From NCBI GenBank assembly GCA_024346935.1, contig AP024879.1, positions 310,001-374,000 on the forward strand: a stretch of 64,000 bases of DNA. Reading direction: 5' to 3'. The stretch's first letter is position 1. The number at the start of each line of letters is the position of its first letter. The notes beneath the pieces are model-generated. The model made no database searches, was not told where the DNA came from, and worked only from the letters and a program-made list of their open reading frames with translations. Shown piece after piece: positions 24,786 through 32,787 of this stretch. Position numbers and translations under genes: made by a program. Origin of the DNA: Vibrio inusitatus (GTDB lineage Bacteria > Pseudomonadota > Gammaproteobacteria > Enterobacterales > Vibrionaceae).

Positions 24786-26534
24786 TTACTTCAAGTGTGT
24801 GAAGCTACGAGGGTACATAGTCACTTGTTCAAACTCGTCGAAGTTATTTAATAGCTCAAGTGCTTTACCTGATGCAATATCAGATGCTGCAATAGTGCCA
24901 TCGTAGTATTGACCAAACTTCTCACCAGAAACCGTGATGACTTCTGCGTCGTCAGCAATCGTTGTAGAGAATTCCGCCACGCGGTTACGGATTTCTAGCT
25001 GCATTTCTTTTCCATCTACGATGAAGCCCAATTTGCCTTCAAAGTTGGCTGCTTTGGCAGGGTTTAGTCGTGTACGTAAGTAGTTGACTGCAGTTTCAGG
25101 ATCACTTGCTACCCAATTTGCAGAAGGTGAAGCCATTAAGCTCACGTCTGAATCGTTAGATTCTAGAGATTTAGCACCCGCTAAGTAGAAGTTTCGAGCG
25201 ATAAGACCTTCAGACTCTTGACCTAGCTTACGCAATGAATCTGCATGAGCTTGTCTTGCTGCATTATTGTTTGGTGAGTTGTAGTAAAGCATCGATGACA
25301 ACTCTTTAGCCCAAAGGGTATCGCCTTCATCCATCGCTTTCTGCCAAGCTTCAAATACTTTTTCTACACCACCTGATAGCTTAATCATACGCTGTGCTTT
25401 TTCTACTTTTTCCATAGAATGCAAATCGTCTGGGTGACCAGAGAAGTTGCCATGATTTCGTACAGGGAAAGCGGCAAAAAACGTATCAAACTGACCGTAC
25501 ATATTGTTCACGTAAGCATGGTCGTTGAACGAAGTAGGCATCTCAATATGATGATGGATCTGATCTGGTGCAACACCTAGGTTAGTCAAACGGATTGATT
25601 GATCGTACACGTAGCTTTGAGAATCAAGAACCGCATTAATAGTTTGCTGGATGTTCTCTTTACCCACTAGGGATTTCGCGCCGCCACCTACTGTTAGAAC
25701 AACTTCTGGTTCTAATTCTCTAATGTCACGTAGGCCACCCATCCACGTATGAGGTGCGCGGTAAGCATCACCACGAAGTGTATACATATTGTGGAAAGGC
25801 CATACTACGTTATCGACAACCAATTCGTACTCTGGAATCCAAAAAGTCAGCGTATCTTTAGTATCTGTATCGTGTACAAATGCTTGGATCTCTATGCCAT
25901 CAATTGTTACTGATTCACCATGAGCAATAGTTTGAGTTGGCTCTAGATATGCGCTTTCTGCACCAAATTTAATGTTGCTTGGGATGATAGATGCATCTTT
26001 ACCAGATTTTTCCGAGTGGTTTCCGTAATGAATAGCAGCACGTGCTAACAGGTGCGGAGCCATTTCAGGAATGTCAGTGTTCGATTGGCTGTCGCCTGTA
26101 CGCGCACTTACGATATCGTGTAGGTCTGGATGAGCATAGATCTCTGCATTGTCACCATCAAGAAGAGTTTTAGCACCCTTAGTGTAGTGGTTGTGATCGT
26201 AAAATAGGGCAATGATCGGCTTGTTACTGATGTTTTCACGAATGTACTTACGGTACTCAGCACCTTCGTCTGCATCATCACCAGTACTGAAAATAATTAG
26301 ACCTCTTTCTAGTTCAATGACTACCGGCGCATAAGGAGCGCCAGTTAGCATGTGAACATTGTTCAACGGGCTCTCATGTTCAAGACCGTATCCCATACGA
26401 AGGACAGGTTGAACTTTCATAACAGACGCAACGTTACCTACTTGGCCTGTAGGCAGTTCGGCTACTTGTGCAGATACAGAGAAAGAGCCAACTGAAACAA
26501 CCGCTATCGATAGCGACAAAAGAGATTTCTTCAT
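24786..26534 (-). CDS. Alkylsulfatase-like MBL protein with altered metal site
   Basis: A protein of 582 residues with a signal peptide (MKKSLLSLSIAVVSVGSFSVSA), so it is periplasmic. It has the SdsA-type layout: metallo-beta-lactamase domain (~60-350), helical dimerisation domain (~370-490, 'MEKVEKAQRMIKLSGGVEKVFEAWQKAMDEGD') and SCP2-like lipid-binding domain (~490-582). The tell-tale 'HNMYTLRGDAYR' of this family is present. Active members cleave alkyl sulfates with two metals held by HxHxDH; here the motif reads H114-N-H116-Y-T118-K119, so Asp and the third His are replaced. The later AEN and SHHWP-like positions read VDN and VGGGAK. Metal binding is probably changed or lost. It lies between DUF1254/LysR modules. 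Confidence 0.8.
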   Translation of the reverse strand: MKKSLLSLSIAVVSVGSFSVSAQVAELPTGQVGNVASVMKVQPVLRMGYGLEHESPLNNVHMLTGAPYAPVVIELERGLIIFSTGDDADEGAEYRKYIRENISNKPIIALFYDHNHYTKGAKTLLDGDNAEIYAHPDLHDIVSARTGDSQSNTDIPEMAPHLLARAAIHYGNHSEKSGKDASIIPSNIKFGAESAYLEPTQTIAHGESVTIDGIEIQAFVHDTDTKDTLTFWIPEYELVVDNVVWPFHNMYTLRGDAYRAPHTWMGGLRDIRELEPEVVLTVGGGAKSLVGKENIQQTINAVLDSQSYVYDQSIRLTNLGVAPDQIHHHIEMPTSFNDHAYVNNMYGQFDTFFAAFPVRNHGNFSGHPDDLHSMEKVEKAQRMIKLSGGVEKVFEAWQKAMDEGDTLWAKELSSMLYYNSPNNNAARQAHADSLRKLGQESEGLIARNFYLAGAKSLESNDSDVSLMASPSANWVASDPETAVNYLRTRLNPAKAANFEGKLGFIVDGKEMQLEIRNRVAEFSTTIADDAEVITVSGEKFGQYYDGTIAASDIASGKALELLNNFDEFEQVTMYPRSFTHLK

Positions 26535-26632
26535 TTTTAAGCCTTTTAATTGAATCGTAATTGATTGACTAGAAGATTAATCATTATTGACGCTTATAGC
26601 AATTAGGTGGAATTATCATTATTATAATCTGT

Positions 26633-26646
26633 ACTAATGCATTAGT
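26633..26646. promoter_or_regulatory. Perfect palindrome upstream of alkylsulfatase-like gene
   Basis: ACTAATGCATTAGT lies 99 bases before the minus-strand start at 26534 and 68 bases after the LysR stop at 26714. It is a candidate operator for the alkylsulfatase-like gene; the cognate protein is unknown. Confidence 0.35.
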
Positions 26647-26713
26647 GTGATCTACATTTTACAAAGCAAACCTCTTGCTATTTGACGCCTGTTTCAGTTA
26701 CTTACTACGAATA

Positions 26714-27652
26714 TTAGCTACGTGTTTCGTTGTCTAGTTCGAACATCACTTGGTTTATTTCATTCATTAACCATTGGGTGATGGGCTTTCTTGTGTTGAC
26801 GTAGGATGAATAAGAGGCGAGTTTAAAAGAGGGGAGGTCCACCTCACTTGAGAATTCCACCAAGGTTAAATGCTCACTAAGTTCATTTTTTATTAAAGAA
26901 CAAACGGGCAGGCCACAATCTTCAGTTTCAACCATGGCTAGGCAACTGGTAAGATCATCACTACGAGCTAAAACTTGAATAGAAATGCCTTTTTTGGCCA
27001 TATACTGTTCGGCAATACTCACGGCATTGGCGTAACTTGGCATGACCAATAGGATAAATGGGGTGTTGGCTATGGTGTTATGGTTCACGCCCTGTTGATC
27101 AAAGGTACTTTGTTTTCGTGTGCAAATTTGATAATGGGCATCACAAATAGGTGTCGCTTTAATGTGGGTTGATAGATCCAAGGGAAAAAAATTAATGCCG
27201 ATATCTACTAGACCATTGAGCAGTTTACTTTCGGTGTCCCAAGACCAACCAATGAATTGAAATCTAGCATTAGGGGCAAGCGCTCGTAATCTGGGATACA
27301 GAGAGCGAGACAGTGCCGTTAGCAGCATTGGATTAACCGCAATCTTGAATTCGCGGCTAAAGGTCTCAGGAGCGAATTGCTGACTAGGGCTGAGTAAAGC
27401 ATCCAGAGAATCAAACACTTCATCCAACTGGCCTAATATATCTAAACAGTAGGGGGTTGGGGTTAGTCCATGCCGTTCTCGAATGAATAAATCATCTTCA
27501 AATACTACTCGAAGTTTTTTGAGTGATTTACTGATGGCAGATTGACTAACAAACAATCGTTGGGCTGTCTTTGAGGTGTTCTGATCTTCACCTAAAGCTC
27601 TTAATACCTTTAAAAGGTTAAGATCTATTTGAGCCCAATTAATCGCCTGCAT
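26714..27652 (-). CDS. LysR family regulator (divergent from DUF1254 copy 4)
   Basis: A protein of 312 residues. Helix-turn-helix: 'DLNLLKVLRALGEDQNTSKTAQRLFVSQSAISKSLKKLRVVFEDDLFIRERHGLTPTPY'. The effector domain has 'KIAVNPMLLTALSRSLYP' and 'DIGINFFPLDLSTHIKA', the same pocket segment type as the regulators at 16600 and 21541. A good ribosome site AAAGGA precedes the start. It is divergent from DUF1254 copy 4 across 101 bases that contain a LysR-box-like dyad, and it is followed by the alkylsulfatase-like gene in the same direction. It probably controls copy 4 and perhaps the alkylsulfatase-like gene. Confidence 0.9.
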   Translation of the reverse strand: MQAINWAQIDLNLLKVLRALGEDQNTSKTAQRLFVSQSAISKSLKKLRVVFEDDLFIRERHGLTPTPYCLDILGQLDEVFDSLDALLSPSQQFAPETFSREFKIAVNPMLLTALSRSLYPRLRALAPNARFQFIGWSWDTESKLLNGLVDIGINFFPLDLSTHIKATPICDAHYQICTRKQSTFDQQGVNHNTIANTPFILLVMPSYANAVSIAEQYMAKKGISIQVLARSDDLTSCLAMVETEDCGLPVCSLIKNELSEHLTLVEFSSEVDLPSFKLASYSSYVNTRKPITQWLMNEINQVMFELDNETRS

Positions 27653-27670
27653 AAAAGTCCTTTCAGGAAT

Positions 27671-27687
27671 ATCTAATAGTAAGAGAT
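27671..27687. promoter_or_regulatory. LysR-box-like dyad
   Basis: ATCT-AATAGTA-AGAGAT gives a T-N11-A arrangement with an imperfect inverted repeat and the same 7-base spacer as the site at 17554. It lies in the divergent LysR/DUF1254 gap. Confidence 0.4.
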
Positions 27688-27753
27688 GTCATTTCAGAAT
27701 AATAGCACAGTTAAGTAATCTGGTTCGCAACCCAACCATTACAGGTATTTAAA

Positions 27754-28815
27754 ATGCGAAAGACCATTATTTCTACTCTAGTTGCGCTAACCTCATCAGC
27801 AGCAATTGCTATTCCTTTCGATAGTATCGAACCGATTGATTCATCTAACTGGGATGTAAATCCTGCCAACTTTGGAATGACTGCTGAGCAGTTTCTAGAA
27901 GCAGAGTCGCTTCATTTCATGGCAAACATGGTTAAGCGTGAAGGGATTAATGGCATTTTTCACTTCACTACTTTGGCGAAAGCCGAAGATCGTTGGGTTG
28001 TGTCTCCAAACAATGACGTGGTCTATTCAATGGCGGTGGTTGATGCAAGTGAAGGTTTTACCTTATCAATGCCAGATACGGGTGACCGTTACATCACAGC
28101 GCAAATCGTATCTCAAGAGCACATGTCTACTCAGTTACTAGGTGGTGGTGAGTACACTTTTGACGGTTCAGAGTTTAAAGGATCTCACGTAGCGATTGGT
28201 TTCCGTGTTGGTACCGATGGTAGTGCAGAAGATGTAGAACACATCGTTAAAAGCATTCAACCGAAGATGTCTATCAAATCTAATTCAGCGAAGCCAGTAC
28301 CAAGCTACGACGTTGAAACCTTGCTTGTAGTTCGCGGTGAATTAATGAAAGGTTACAACGTACTACCAGACACATTTGGCCAAATGACGGATGATGTTCG
28401 TAATGTTCAAGACTGGCAAAAGTTTACATATTCAACGGCGGGTGCGTGGGGTCTATCTGCTGATGAGTATGCGATGTATGCGCCTTACAACCCAGGAGTT
28501 AGCAAAGACGTATGTCATGTTGCAACGTATCCACAACCAGAGGTAGAGCATTTTTGGTCAATCACGCTGTACAACAACGAAAAGTATCTAATGAGCAATG
28601 AGTACAACGTTATCAATACGGGTAATGTTAACCTGAATCAAGACGGCACATTCACCGTTCATTTTGGTTCTAAAGAAGCCTGTGCAGGGGTTAAAGATAT
28701 AAAGAACTTTGCTTTAATTACAGAAGATAATTGGGGCTTTTTAATGCGTGCCTATGGTGCTAATGTTGAACAATTCAAGAGTTATCAAATGCCAAAAGTG
28801 GCTGCTGCAAAATAA
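27754..28815 (+). CDS. Secreted DUF1254/DUF1214 protein (copy 4)
   Basis: A protein of 353 residues with a signal peptide (MRKTIISTLVALTSSAAIA). DUF1254-like: 'VVSPNNDVVYSMAVVDASEGFTLSMP' and 'GDRYITAQIVSQEHM'. DUF1214-like: 'PEVEHFWSITLYNNEKYLMSNEYNVINTG' and 'NQDGTFTVHFGSK'. It is more like copy 2 (19391) than copies 1 and 3. Divergent LysR at 26714. A palindrome at 28873-28899 lies between it and the convergent GGDEF gene. Periplasmic or secreted; the function is unknown. Confidence 0.85.
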   Translation: MRKTIISTLVALTSSAAIAIPFDSIEPIDSSNWDVNPANFGMTAEQFLEAESLHFMANMVKREGINGIFHFTTLAKAEDRWVVSPNNDVVYSMAVVDASEGFTLSMPDTGDRYITAQIVSQEHMSTQLLGGGEYTFDGSEFKGSHVAIGFRVGTDGSAEDVEHIVKSIQPKMSIKSNSAKPVPSYDVETLLVVRGELMKGYNVLPDTFGQMTDDVRNVQDWQKFTYSTAGAWGLSADEYAMYAPYNPGVSKDVCHVATYPQPEVEHFWSITLYNNEKYLMSNEYNVINTGNVNLNQDGTFTVHFGSKEACAGVKDIKNFALITEDNWGFLMRAYGANVEQFKSYQMPKVAAAK

Positions 28816-28872
28816 GCTGCGAGCATTTATTTAGAATACATCTACTCAGATGTAAGATAGACACTGTAAAGA

Positions 28873-28899
28873 ACTAACGCCTACAGGCTAGGCGTTAGT
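28873..28899. terminator. Hairpin between convergent genes
   Basis: ACTAACGCCT pairs with AGGCGTTAGT across 7 bases, placed between the stops of DUF1254 copy 4 and the GGDEF gene. It has no long T tail. Confidence 0.55.
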
Positions 28900-28918
28900 G
28901 AGTAAACCCTTTCGAATA

Positions 28919-30286
28919 CTAGCTTTTTTTATGCTGATACATTTTATTGTCAGCAGAGGTGATAGCACTATCAAAATCTTCGATAGTAGTGAATGTTTCA
29001 CAGCCTAAGCTGATACTAACGTTGCCGATAACCTTATTCATCTTTTGTTCTCCAATGCTTTCGAGTTCTGCCATTATCTTATTCGCTTTAGTTTTGGTGC
29101 ACTCTACTAAAATGATTAGAAATTCATCCCCGCCCATTCGAATACAAATATCCGTTGATCGTATTTTACTTTTGAGAAACTTTGCTACGTAAGTGATGAC
29201 GGCATCACCAGCTTCATGGCCGAAGTTATCGTTCACATATTTAAGCTTATTTACATCAACATAGATAAGGCTGCCGCCTTTATTCAACCGAGTTCTGATA
29301 TCCTCTCGTTTGAGAAGTTTTCTATCAGATAATCCAGTCAAACTATCTTGGTACATAATTCTCTTTGTCTGTTCAAACTCTTGCTTGTCACTTCTCAAAG
29401 TAAAGTAGAAATTGACCACAGAGATGCTAGCAATAAAAGATATAATGAATATCCAAAACGATTCAATCAAGTATTCAATAAAGCTATAGTGAAATAAAAT
29501 AAGCTTTTGTTCAGAAATAATAATTGGATGGACATAAGAAAATATAAAATCCTGATGTTCTTTATTTATCACATCAAGTATTCGGTAGTCATTGTTATTA
29601 TTATTTATCTTGATGTACTCGCTAAACCATTGCGCATAAATATCAAGATTAAAGTCAAAAGCATGTTGTCCAGTTTTATCAAATATTGGGTAAGACATAG
29701 TGATGACATGCTTGTCAGTTAAAAGATCGCGGTAAAAATCACTCACAATTACATTAATCTCGTCATTATTATTTCGTTGACGATTATCAGAGCAGTATGA
29801 ATAAAACTGACAGCGAACTGCAAAAGGCTCATCTCGCTTACCTAAGCCTTCAATATTTCTCATCGTAATGACGAGGTCTTCTTCATCCAAAAATAGATAG
29901 TACATCTTGTCTTGGTTTAATGCGCCCATCTTGCCACGGATAAAAGGCAAAAGGTGGGCTGCAAAATCTGAATCCCTAAGCTGAGTGATGGCAGGGTTAA
30001 CGTTGAGATCTTCAGGTACTGATAAGCTTACTATACCGTCATGGCTAATATGGTTTGCGATGCCGATAAAGTCATCCCCATGTTCTAGGAATATCCGTTG
30101 AACTTCTTTTCCATGGAATTCCATGAACTCTGCTTGGTTAGTAATTTCGTTTAGATTTCTTAAAGTGCCATCAAGGCGATAAGAGATAAGAGGCTTGCTG
30201 AATATAATTAGGCAGCTAATGAATATTATTGTAGAGATGAAGGTGGAGATGATGAGTGTTTTTGTTAGGTTCTTTTCTTTTTGCAT
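28919..30286 (-). CDS. Membrane-bound diguanylate cyclase (GGDEF)
   Basis: A protein of 455 residues. An N-terminal membrane segment (~10-30), an extracytoplasmic sensor of ~220 residues, a second membrane segment (~265-290, 'FWIFIISFIASISVVNFYF') and a C-terminal GGDEF domain. The active-site motif GGDEF is intact, and RSTD lies exactly five residues before it, the RxxD inhibitory site, so the enzyme should make cyclic di-GMP with product inhibition. The sensor domain is not one I recognise. The start has a weak ribosome site. A 35-base palindrome lies 62 bases upstream of it. It is part of a c-di-GMP signalling block with the hybrid kinase and REC-EAL genes. Confidence 0.92.
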   Translation of the reverse strand: MQKEKNLTKTLIISTFISTIIFISCLIIFSKPLISYRLDGTLRNLNEITNQAEFMEFHGKEVQRIFLEHGDDFIGIANHISHDGIVSLSVPEDLNVNPAITQLRDSDFAAHLLPFIRGKMGALNQDKMYYLFLDEEDLVITMRNIEGLGKRDEPFAVRCQFYSYCSDNRQRNNNDEINVIVSDFYRDLLTDKHVITMSYPIFDKTGQHAFDFNLDIYAQWFSEYIKINNNNNDYRILDVINKEHQDFIFSYVHPIIISEQKLILFHYSFIEYLIESFWIFIISFIASISVVNFYFTLRSDKQEFEQTKRIMYQDSLTGLSDRKLLKREDIRTRLNKGGSLIYVDVNKLKYVNDNFGHEAGDAVITYVAKFLKSKIRSTDICIRMGGDEFLIILVECTKTKANKIMAELESIGEQKMNKVIGNVSISLGCETFTTIEDFDSAITSADNKMYQHKKS

Positions 30287-30347
30287 CCAGTATTATTTCC
30301 TAAGTGCAATAATCTTCGCTATTGATGGTCAAAGTAGAATATAAACA

Positions 30348-30382
30348 TAGGAATAAACCATGATTATCATGGTTTATTCCTA
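30348..30382. promoter_or_regulatory. Near-perfect 35-base palindrome upstream of GGDEF gene
   Basis: 17-base arms (30348-30364 and 30366-30382, TAGGAATAAACCATGAT with its complement) flank one central base. It lies between the terminator of the Ig-like lipoprotein gene and the GGDEF start, both on the minus strand. It could be an operator or a second terminator. Confidence 0.55.
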
Positions 30383-30428
30383 GTATTTTAATTTGGAAAG
30401 GCACTATTTATTTTGCATTTGATGTAAA

Positions 30429-30448
30429 AAGGCCTCTTTCGAGGCCTT
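30429..30448 (-). terminator. Terminator of Ig-like lipoprotein gene
   Basis: On the minus strand AAGGCCTC-GAAA-GAGGCCTT is followed by T5. The loop is a GNRA tetraloop and the hairpin begins 4 bases after the stop. Confidence 0.9.
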
Positions 30449-30452
30449 AAGT

Positions 30453-32585
30453 TTAGTTAGCTTGGCAAATAACCAAGTTTTTATTTGTTGATCCAGCACC
30501 GGCACCGTTGGTTACTGCAAACAGCTTTGCTCTGGAGTCGCTTGGGCCGTTAACAGCAGCAGTCACATTTACATGGAGCACATAACCGTCTTGAGGAGTT
30601 CCTGTTCTTGTCTGAGTCCAAGCAAAACCATTTGGCCACTCGTTCAAACCGTCAAGAACATCAAAGTCATTACGTGTGAATGGGATTTTCCATCCATTAG
30701 TAGAACCGTTGAATTCAATCGTCTCTAAATACGCACACCATGCAGAGGTAGCGGAACCGTTTTTATCATTTTCACCAGTGTTATAACGTACCTGAATCCC
30801 AGGGAAATTAGCACCTGCCGCGTTGCCTTCGCCTATTACTTTGGCTTTCGTTGCCAAGTTTGTATTTGGACTCGAAGTAAACTCGCTATCCGCAGTATCT
30901 TCTACCTGAACACAAAACTCTGATGTTGCATCATCTGAAGGTAAACAAACGCTTAGAGGTTGAGCATCTAACGGGAGCTCAGCTGTGAATTCTTCCATTT
31001 CCATAGAAACAGTAATGTTAGTTGGATAATCGTTATTTAAAGATTCAATCGTATTACCGTTAAGCTTCCAATCATCATTGAAGTTATCAGTCAGAGTCCA
31101 AGTTGCACCAGCTGTCACATCAACTTCTTCACTATCATCGCCGATATAATATGCGTGTAGAGTCACTGGAATCATTGGCAGTAAGACATTATTGTCATCT
31201 TTACCAAATTCAGTGCGAATTAGAATTTCTACATCTACTGGTAAACCAACTGTTACATTATGCTCTGCTTCCATTCCATTGAGTCCAGCTGTAATAGTTG
31301 CCGTTTGACCTGCGGCATCTGAAGTTACTTTACCTTGCTCAACTTGTACGTTCTCGTTAGATGACGCCCAAGTTGCCTGACCTGTAACACGAATATCGCT
31401 AGAAATGTTAGCCTTGGCTACTGGTATAACAGACTCAAGTGATAGTTCACCAACAAAGCTATCAGGACATTCAGTTAAGTCGCCTTTAACACTTTGTGTG
31501 TCATTACACTTAAGTTCAAGTGGTCTAAAGTGCTCCTGACCTAAGGTAGTCAGTTCAAGGCTAGCTTGTGCTGATTCCGGAGCTTCAGCAGGCTCAAAAG
31601 TTGCATTAACTTTACAGTCATACATATCATTTGATGCTTCATCTGCAGTGATGAAGTAGTTATCACCTTCGGCAATAACTTCACAATTACCTTCGGTGCT
31701 CCACTTAACTAGGCCTGAGATATTTGTTTCAGGTACTACAACGCCACTTTGATCAGAAACAGTTAAGTTCGCTCTAAGATGAGTTTGGATGTTGTCATGC
31801 ACTATTAATACATCTTCGCCTTCTTCAGGCTTTTCTGGATTAAGCCCTGCCCAGATAGCAAGGTTCAGATCCACATCACCATTTAGTTCAATAACTTCAA
31901 CATTCAACACCTCAGCGCTGTCGTAAAGATTTGTCGTTTGGCTGTCAAAGTGTGCATTGATTTCAATATTACCAGCTTCAAATGCTGTCAATGTACCGTT
32001 ATCAACTACCGCAACATTTGCGTCACTAGATTCCCAATCAACGAATTGTGTGACATCTAGATCAGTTTGAGCTTGGGAATTTGGAAACGAAAAATTAGCT
32101 GTTAATTTAGCTGGGATACCTTTGGCAACAACCTGGTTACCGCCGATATAAAAACTATCGTGTTCCCAGTCTACTGCTTGAACGTCGTTGCGAGCACTTT
32201 CACCTTCGTAGATTGCACTGACTCTAACGTTGTTCAACACTGATTCTTTAGCCCAAACAGCACCCGCTAGTGTCGAGTCTAGTTCTAAAGCATCATCAGT
32301 TGTCCATTCTGCTTTATCTGTAACGTCAGCTTCACTTGTGTCGCTGTAATGTGCGATTGCTTGGAATTGAGTTGGATAACCTACAGGCAAATAAATTCGA
32401 TTATGACCTGCCGAGATTCCGTGCGGCGCATTTAGTTCAACTTTCTCTAGCCTAACTATATCTTTATCACCACCGCCGATATCACCGCCGTCACCACCAC
32501 TGCTATCATTGCCACCGCTAGAAGAGTCTTTACAGCCCGCTAATACAGAAACCGCTAGCAAGCCTAAATAGAATTTTTTATTCAT
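30453..32585 (-). CDS. Large lipoprotein with Ig-like (Big) repeats
   Basis: A protein of 710 residues. Signal peptide with lipobox (LAGC, Cys18), then a Ser/Gly/Asp linker (SSSGGNDSSGGDGGDIGGGD), typical of surface-exposed lipoproteins. The body shows at least four bacterial Ig-like domains with the pattern 'QFQAIAHYSDTSEADVTDKAEWTTDD', 'VDWESSDANVAVVDNGTLTAFEAGNIEINA' and 'TWTLTD'. The C-terminal ~140 residues ('CAYLETIEFNGSTNGWKIPFTRNDFDVLDGLNEWPNGFAWTQT', read in parts) form a separate domain. It is probably an adhesin or surface stalk. Monocistronic with its own terminator; acidic composition suits seawater exposure. Confidence 0.8.
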   Translation of the reverse strand: MNKKFYLGLLAVSVLAGCKDSSSGGNDSSGGDGGDIGGGDKDIVRLEKVELNAPHGISAGHNRIYLPVGYPTQFQAIAHYSDTSEADVTDKAEWTTDDALELDSTLAGAVWAKESVLNNVRVSAIYEGESARNDVQAVDWEHDSFYIGGNQVVAKGIPAKLTANFSFPNSQAQTDLDVTQFVDWESSDANVAVVDNGTLTAFEAGNIEINAHFDSQTTNLYDSAEVLNVEVIELNGDVDLNLAIWAGLNPEKPEEGEDVLIVHDNIQTHLRANLTVSDQSGVVVPETNISGLVKWSTEGNCEVIAEGDNYFITADEASNDMYDCKVNATFEPAEAPESAQASLELTTLGQEHFRPLELKCNDTQSVKGDLTECPDSFVGELSLESVIPVAKANISSDIRVTGQATWASSNENVQVEQGKVTSDAAGQTATITAGLNGMEAEHNVTVGLPVDVEILIRTEFGKDDNNVLLPMIPVTLHAYYIGDDSEEVDVTAGATWTLTDNFNDDWKLNGNTIESLNNDYPTNITVSMEMEEFTAELPLDAQPLSVCLPSDDATSEFCVQVEDTADSEFTSSPNTNLATKAKVIGEGNAAGANFPGIQVRYNTGENDKNGSATSAWCAYLETIEFNGSTNGWKIPFTRNDFDVLDGLNEWPNGFAWTQTRTGTPQDGYVLHVNVTAAVNGPSDSRAKLFAVTNGAGAGSTNKNLVICQAN

Positions 32586-32787
32586 TACAAAACCTTATAT
32601 GTAGAGCGCTTTTGCGCTGTGTCACTTAACTCTGCTTCTAGCCCGTAACTTAACGGCACTTCACTTCCTTTTCGAAGTTAAGTCTGTGGCTCAAGCAAGT
32701 CCGTACATACTACTGGTCTTGTTATTCAATGAATGTTCTCTAGATAACACTTGGGGTGCATTTGTTGTCCTAGATCACGTTTTGTAG

